From the IMG/VR virus record IMGVR_UViG_3300020442_002635, positions 24,417 to 88,416 of that record: a DNA stretch of 64,000 nt; one strand, written 5' to 3'. The DNA is from a virus. Under the pieces are notes generated by a model. That model did not search any database. It was given only the letters and a program-made list of their open reading frames with translations, and was not told the origin of the DNA. Position numbers and translations under genes: made by a program. Positions 61,058 to 64,000 of the stretch are shown piece after piece (within the stretch, counting starts at the first letter, position 1; each line of letters begins with the position of its first letter).

Positions 61058-61729
61058 ATGTCAAATTACTTTAGTCAAGTTCCAGATTTTGAATACACTA
61101 GTATACTTCCAGATGCCAAACTGGGAGATTTCTTTGCAGTAAAGAACTTCTTCAAGAGAGGAAAACTTCGCGACGATATTATACAAAATGTAGCAGTATT
61201 TGAAAAATATCAAATCAAAGGTAATGATAGACCAGACAATGTTGCCTTTGATTTCTATGGAGACTCATCTTTAGATTGGGTTGTGCTTCTTTCAAATAAT
61301 ATTCTCAATATTCAAACTGAATGGCCACTTCTTCAAAATGATTTTGATAGTTACTTGCTAGAAAAATACGGCGACTATCAGACTTTGTATAGTGGGATTC
61401 ATCATCATGAATCAATGGAAATTAAAAATGCTGCAGGTGTTGTTGTCTTTCCTGAAGGAGTGCATATAGATTCACCATATAACTTCTCTTACTATGATGC
61501 AGGTTTGGAAGGAGGTCTTGTAGTAACTCAAGATATTTCAACTCCAGTCACAAACTATCAATATGAAGAAAAAATAGAAGACGAAAAAAGAAATATATTC
61601 TTACTCAAACCAAGATACTTGAATGTAGTTAAGGATGATCTTGAAGAACTCATGCTATACAAAAAGGGTTCCACCCAGTATGTGAGTGAAACCCTTAAGA
61701 AAGCAGATAATATTAGACTATATCAATAA
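61058..61729 (+). CDS. gp53: Baseplate wedge protein gp53
   Basis: 223 residues. IKGNDRPDNVAFDFYGDSSL and DWVVLLSNNILNIQTEWPL match T4 gp53 (IKGSPRPEELANAIYGNPQL YWVLLMCN) directly. The C-terminal helical part has RYLNVVKDDLEELMLYKKGS. gp53 closes the wedge-to-hub junction of the baseplate. It ends base-to-base against the convergent gp32 gene, and its last ~70 bases contain the gp32 terminator on the other strand. Confidence 0.85.
   Translation: MSNYFSQVPDFEYTSILPDAKLGDFFAVKNFFKRGKLRDDIIQNVAVFEKYQIKGNDRPDNVAFDFYGDSSLDWVVLLSNNILNIQTEWPLLQNDFDSYLLEKYGDYQTLYSGIHHHESMEIKNAAGVVVFPEGVHIDSPYNFSYYDAGLEGGLVVTQDISTPVTNYQYEEKIEDEKRNIFLLKPRYLNVVKDDLEELMLYKKGSTQYVSETLKKADNIRLYQ
61660..61696 (-). terminator. 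Rho-independent terminator of gp32, inside the gp53 coding region
   Basis: On the minus strand AAGGGTTTCAC pairs with GTGGAACCCTT (11 bp with one U-G) around an 11-base loop, followed by TTTTTG. It begins 33 bases after the gp32 stop codon. The plus strand lacks a U run, so it acts only on the gp32 transcript. Confidence 0.75.
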
Positions 61730-62701
61730 TCATTCCTCAGCAAGACGCTGGAAGTAAGACAAAGCATCATCTTCATCTGAGTCAGCAGACTTGGTAGGAG
61801 TGATGTCTTGACTATTGAAGTCACGGCCTTCACTCAGAGAATCAAGTTCGTTCTTCATGCTTTGAGGCATGGGATTAGATTCTCGTGAAGAGAAGTTAGG
61901 AGTGTAACTACCACGATCATTGTCCTCATCATTGGTCTCTTCATCAAAACGACGAGAGGCAGGTTTCTGACCCAGAACCATCTTCAGACGCTTCTCAAGA
62001 TCTTCATAGGACTTGAACTGGTCTGCAGCAGTCAGAGCAGAGAGAGAATACTGCTTCTTCCAGATTGCTTCGAGAGCGTCATCATCATCAAGTAGAGCAC
62101 TAGTTGGTGCAAACTCAGAAGCATCATAGTTCCAGTAACCATCTTTCTTCTTGAGCTTCAGTTTGAAGTTTGCACCCTGCCAGAAGTCAAAGGGATTGAT
62201 TGCTTCCTCATCCTCAAACTCAGGTTGCATTGCTTCCATGATCTTATCGAAGATCTTCTTACCAAACTTGTAGAGGAAGACACGACCTTCGTTCTGAGGA
62301 TTTGCTTTGTCCTGCACAACATAGATGTTGGCATAATAGGACAGTTTACGCTTCTGCTTACGAACAGTGTCCTTATCAGCATCGCTGCCACTGTTCCACA
62401 GTTCACGATTATACTCACCAAGAGGATCTTTCTGACCAATCGTAGTCAGAGAATTCTCAATGTACCATCCACCAGGGCCTTGGAATGCATGGGAATACAT
62501 CTTCGCCCAAGGGAGTTCCTCTCCATCAGGAGCAGGAAGAAAACGGATAACGGCATAACCATTACCAGTCTTGTCCATCTCAGGTTTCCAGAGGCGATCA
62601 TCACCTCCACCACCAGTGTTGTTCATCTTCTCAACTTCCTTAACAAGTTTGGAAGTCAGAGAACCAAGAGAGGACTGCTTTTTAAGATTAGAAAAAGACA
62701 T
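61730..62701 (-). CDS. gp32: Single-stranded DNA-binding protein gp32, without zinc cysteines
   Basis: 323 residues. GYAVIRFLPAPDGEELPWAK, KLSYYANIYVVQDKANPQNE, GRVFLYKFGKKIFDKI and NPFDFWQGANFKLKLKKK are the gp32 core OB-fold. Basic N-terminus MSFSNLKKQSSLGSLTSKLV corresponds to the cooperative-binding LAST-type region, and the C-terminus is acidic. The T4 zinc ligands (three Cys and one His) are replaced by a segment reading SLTTIGQKDPLGEYNREL, and I find no cysteine anywhere in the protein. Own sigma70 promoter and terminator. Coats ssDNA in replication and recruits gp59. Confidence 0.9.
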   Translation of the reverse strand: MSFSNLKKQSSLGSLTSKLVKEVEKMNNTGGGGDDRLWKPEMDKTGNGYAVIRFLPAPDGEELPWAKMYSHAFQGPGGWYIENSLTTIGQKDPLGEYNRELWNSGSDADKDTVRKQKRKLSYYANIYVVQDKANPQNEGRVFLYKFGKKIFDKIMEAMQPEFEDEEAINPFDFWQGANFKLKLKKKDGYWNYDASEFAPTSALLDDDDALEAIWKKQYSLSALTAADQFKSYEDLEKRLKMVLGQKPASRRFDEETNDEDNDRGSYTPNFSSRESNPMPQSMKNELDSLSEGRDFNSQDITPTKSADSDEDDALSYFQRLAEE

Positions 62702-62745
62702 AGGATTAATTGGATTCGTTGGATTTGGCTTGTGTGTACTTCGTT

Positions 62746-62774
62746 ATTCTACAGGTCTGTGTCTGTGCTGTCAA
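62746..62774 (-). promoter_or_regulatory. Sigma70-type promoter for gp32 inside the DUF1825-like gene
   Basis: Minus-strand TTGACA (62774-62769), 17-base spacer, TAGAAT (62751-62746). The -35 box encodes part of the last residues of the upstream gene and the -10 box uses its TAG stop. The gp32 leader would be about 38 bases. Confidence 0.7.
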
Positions 62775-63093
62775 TCTGCTGCTTCATGATGCCTAGCATG
62801 TCAGACATATTGTTAAAGACAACTGACATATCAACATTTGATGGTAGACCCATCATCTTAGCAGAATCCAGGATGCGTTCTTTCATTTCAATTGCTTCTG
62901 GATCATCAGACAAACTCAGTCTCGTATAGAGAATCTTTTGCTTATCTAAGAGTTTCTCCAAAAGATTTACATGCTTAACCTTTTCCTTCTGAGACATGGA
63001 AGGAAACTTAAACACACTGGTATAAACTTCATCTTGAAGTTCACCAATCTCAGTCATTTCTGCACGAACAACTTCTGAATCAAAGAAACTCAT
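62749..63093 (-). CDS. DUF1825-like protein
   Basis: 114 residues, MSFFDSEVVRAEMTEIGELQ, then HVNLLEKLLDKQKILYTRLS, LSDDPEAIEMKERIL and a helical end with MSDMLGIMKQQID. The FFDSxxVxxE start and the 'LLEKLLDKQKILYxRxxLSxDP' helix match what I know of DUF1825, a family of cyanobacteria and their T4-like phages. Placement between gp32 and gp59 suggests a replication accessory role. ATG overlaps the gp59 stop, Shine-Dalgarno GGAGG. Its cyanobacterial affinity is a hint to the host. Confidence 0.7.
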   Translation of the reverse strand: MSFFDSEVVRAEMTEIGELQDEVYTSVFKFPSMSQKEKVKHVNLLEKLLDKQKILYTRLSLSDDPEAIEMKERILDSAKMMGLPSNVDMSVVFNNMSDMLGIMKQQIDSTDTDL

Positions 63094-63689
63094 TTTCCCT
63101 CCAGGACAACACTCTTAAGAACCTTTTTGTAACGGAATACATCTATATGTAGGAAGGGAGAATACTTGGCCATACGTCTCGATACTTGATCCCACACTGG
63201 ATCAGACATTTTTTTGTCAAACTTAGACTTGTAACCAAGTATTCTATCAAGAATAACAAGTGTTTCGATAGAAACTTTATTTTTTAAATACTGTTTGATT
63301 AACTCTGGATGCTGTCCACCTTTGACAGCAAACATCTCATCAAAATTTTTATCTGAGAAAAGAGAATCAACTTCATTTTTGAAAAGATAAGACATGGATT
63401 GAGTTCGCTTTTGCCAGTCCTTAAAATTCTTTTCTCCATACTTAATAATATCAGCCATGTATAGAGACTGGGGATTCTGGCAACTCACAAAATTAGCAAC
63501 AAAGAATTGTTCAATCTCTTTGTTATCATGCTGTCTTGACATCTTTTCAAAGAAAAATCGATCTCTCCTTTTATAAAATGCGTCTAATGATGCTTTACAT
63601 CTTCCATTAAAACGAACATAGTCATATGAGTCCTTGGTGAAGTGAGACTTCATCGCAAGGTACGTCTTATAGCATTCAAAGGGCATCAT
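63090..63689 (-). CDS. gp59: Helicase loader gp59
   Basis: 199 residues from ATG 63689 (MMPFECYKTYLAMK); a TTG one codon upstream is less likely. YDYVRFNGRCKASLDAFYKR, RRDRFFFEKMSRQ, FFVANFVSCQNPQSLYMADI and VSIETLVILDRILGYKSKFD align by eye with T4 gp59 (YQKRRDKYFFQKL, FISNLVANQDAWIGDI, ISFETFILLDSFLN). Loads the gp41 helicase on gp32-coated forks. Mostly helical, 217 residues in T4. Confidence 0.9.
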   Translation of the reverse strand: MMPFECYKTYLAMKSHFTKDSYDYVRFNGRCKASLDAFYKRRDRFFFEKMSRQHDNKEIEQFFVANFVSCQNPQSLYMADIIKYGEKNFKDWQKRTQSMSYLFKNEVDSLFSDKNFDEMFAVKGGQHPELIKQYLKNKVSIETLVILDRILGYKSKFDKKMSDPVWDQVSRRMAKYSPFLHIDVFRYKKVLKSVVLEGK

Positions 63690-63702
63690 CAAAAAAATTA
63701 AT

Positions 63703-63960
63703 TTACAGTGGAAGTTTAGCTCTTGAACTTCTCTTCAAAAAGTTGAGTTCCATTGCCTCATACTTGATCTTTTCTTTCAAGGGCTTTGAAATCAACTTGG
63801 GTACTGACTCTACATCGATCTTATTCAAATCACAGAAGTGAATGATTGCATCGATATAACTCATGTCATCATTATTATGCACAAGAGATTCGATTTCTTG
63901 TGCGAAGCGAGATGGGCAAAAGAATTTACTTTCTAATACTTTTTCTAGTTCATTCTCCAT
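63703..63960 (-). CDS. gp33: Late-transcription coactivator gp33
   Basis: 85 residues from ATG 63960, supported by Shine-Dalgarno AGGA 6 bases upstream; the reading frame continues to a TTG at 63987 that is a poorer start. NDDMSYIDAIIHFCDLNKID and ISKPLKEKIKYEAMELNFLK are the gp33 signature. gp33 links the gp45 sliding clamp to RNA polymerase and gp55 at ATAAATA late promoters. Its presence explains the promoter motifs across the window. Confidence 0.85.
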   Translation of the reverse strand: MENELEKVLESKFFCPSRFAQEIESLVHNNDDMSYIDAIIHFCDLNKIDVESVPKLISKPLKEKIKYEAMELNFLKRSSRAKLPL

Positions 63961-64000
63961 TCTCTGTCCTAAGATTGTGAGATACAAATTCTTTAATATA

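Noticed and set aside
63703-63987. TTG start at 63987 for gp33
   Set aside because: The ATG at 63960 has a good Shine-Dalgarno sequence and gives the usual gp33 length.

Overview
This window is a continuous, almost gap-free stretch of an AT-rich T4-like (myovirus) phage genome, most likely a marine cyanophage or pelagiphage. The evidence is a set of recognisable T4-type genes: late-transcription coactivator gp33, helicase loader gp59, ssDNA-binding gp32, baseplate wedge gp53, tube cap gp48, head completion gp4, gp26, an OB-fold gp5 and a gp54/gp19-type tube protein. T4-type late promoter motifs (ATAAATA) and a small tRNA cluster fit the same picture. No photosynthesis gene is present, so the host cannot be fixed from this window alone.

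Layout. (1) 1-13384, all minus strand: a partial structural gene, a small gene, then six tandem genes for RCC1 beta-propeller tail proteins, each with its own late promoter cassette. (2) 13402-26458, minus: two long operons of overlapping genes encoding eight 2-oxoglutarate/Fe(II) dioxygenase-like proteins, eight glycosyltransferase-like proteins (one TPR-fused) and one sulfotransferase. The second operon ends in a translationally coupled RCC1 gene. (3) 26479-41753, minus: two more RCC1 genes, then large tail-fibre proteins, including one with an alpha/beta hydrolase domain, one with a SPRY-like domain and a 1948-residue beta-helix-type protein. (4) 41871-43115, minus: tRNA-Thr(UGU), tRNA-Leu(UAA), tRNA-Ile(UAU) and tiny genes behind a consensus sigma70 promoter and ahead of a terminator. 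(5) 43164-58932, minus: baseplate, hub, spike and tape-measure-like genes, two of which carry peptidoglycan-cleaving domains. (6) 58965-61729, plus: gp4, a hypothetical gene, gp48 and gp53. (7) 61730 to the end, minus: gp32, a DUF1825-like gene, gp59 and gp33.

The outstanding feature is the physical merger of nine RCC1 propeller proteins (70 blades; every protein has exactly 7 or 14) with 17 modification genes. In much of the two operons hydroxylase-like and glycosyltransferase-like genes alternate. My inference is a phage-encoded post-translational hydroxylation, glycosylation and possibly sulfation pathway that decorates receptor-binding propellers. Other observations of note are an amicyanin-like copper site inserted into an RCC1 tail protein, a likely programmed -1 frameshift at the end of gp26 that fuses it to a 60-residue ORF, relocation of the gp5 lysozyme domain into a tape-measure-like protein, a UAU-anticodon tRNA-Ile, and a gp32 transcription unit whose promoter and terminator both lie inside neighbouring genes.
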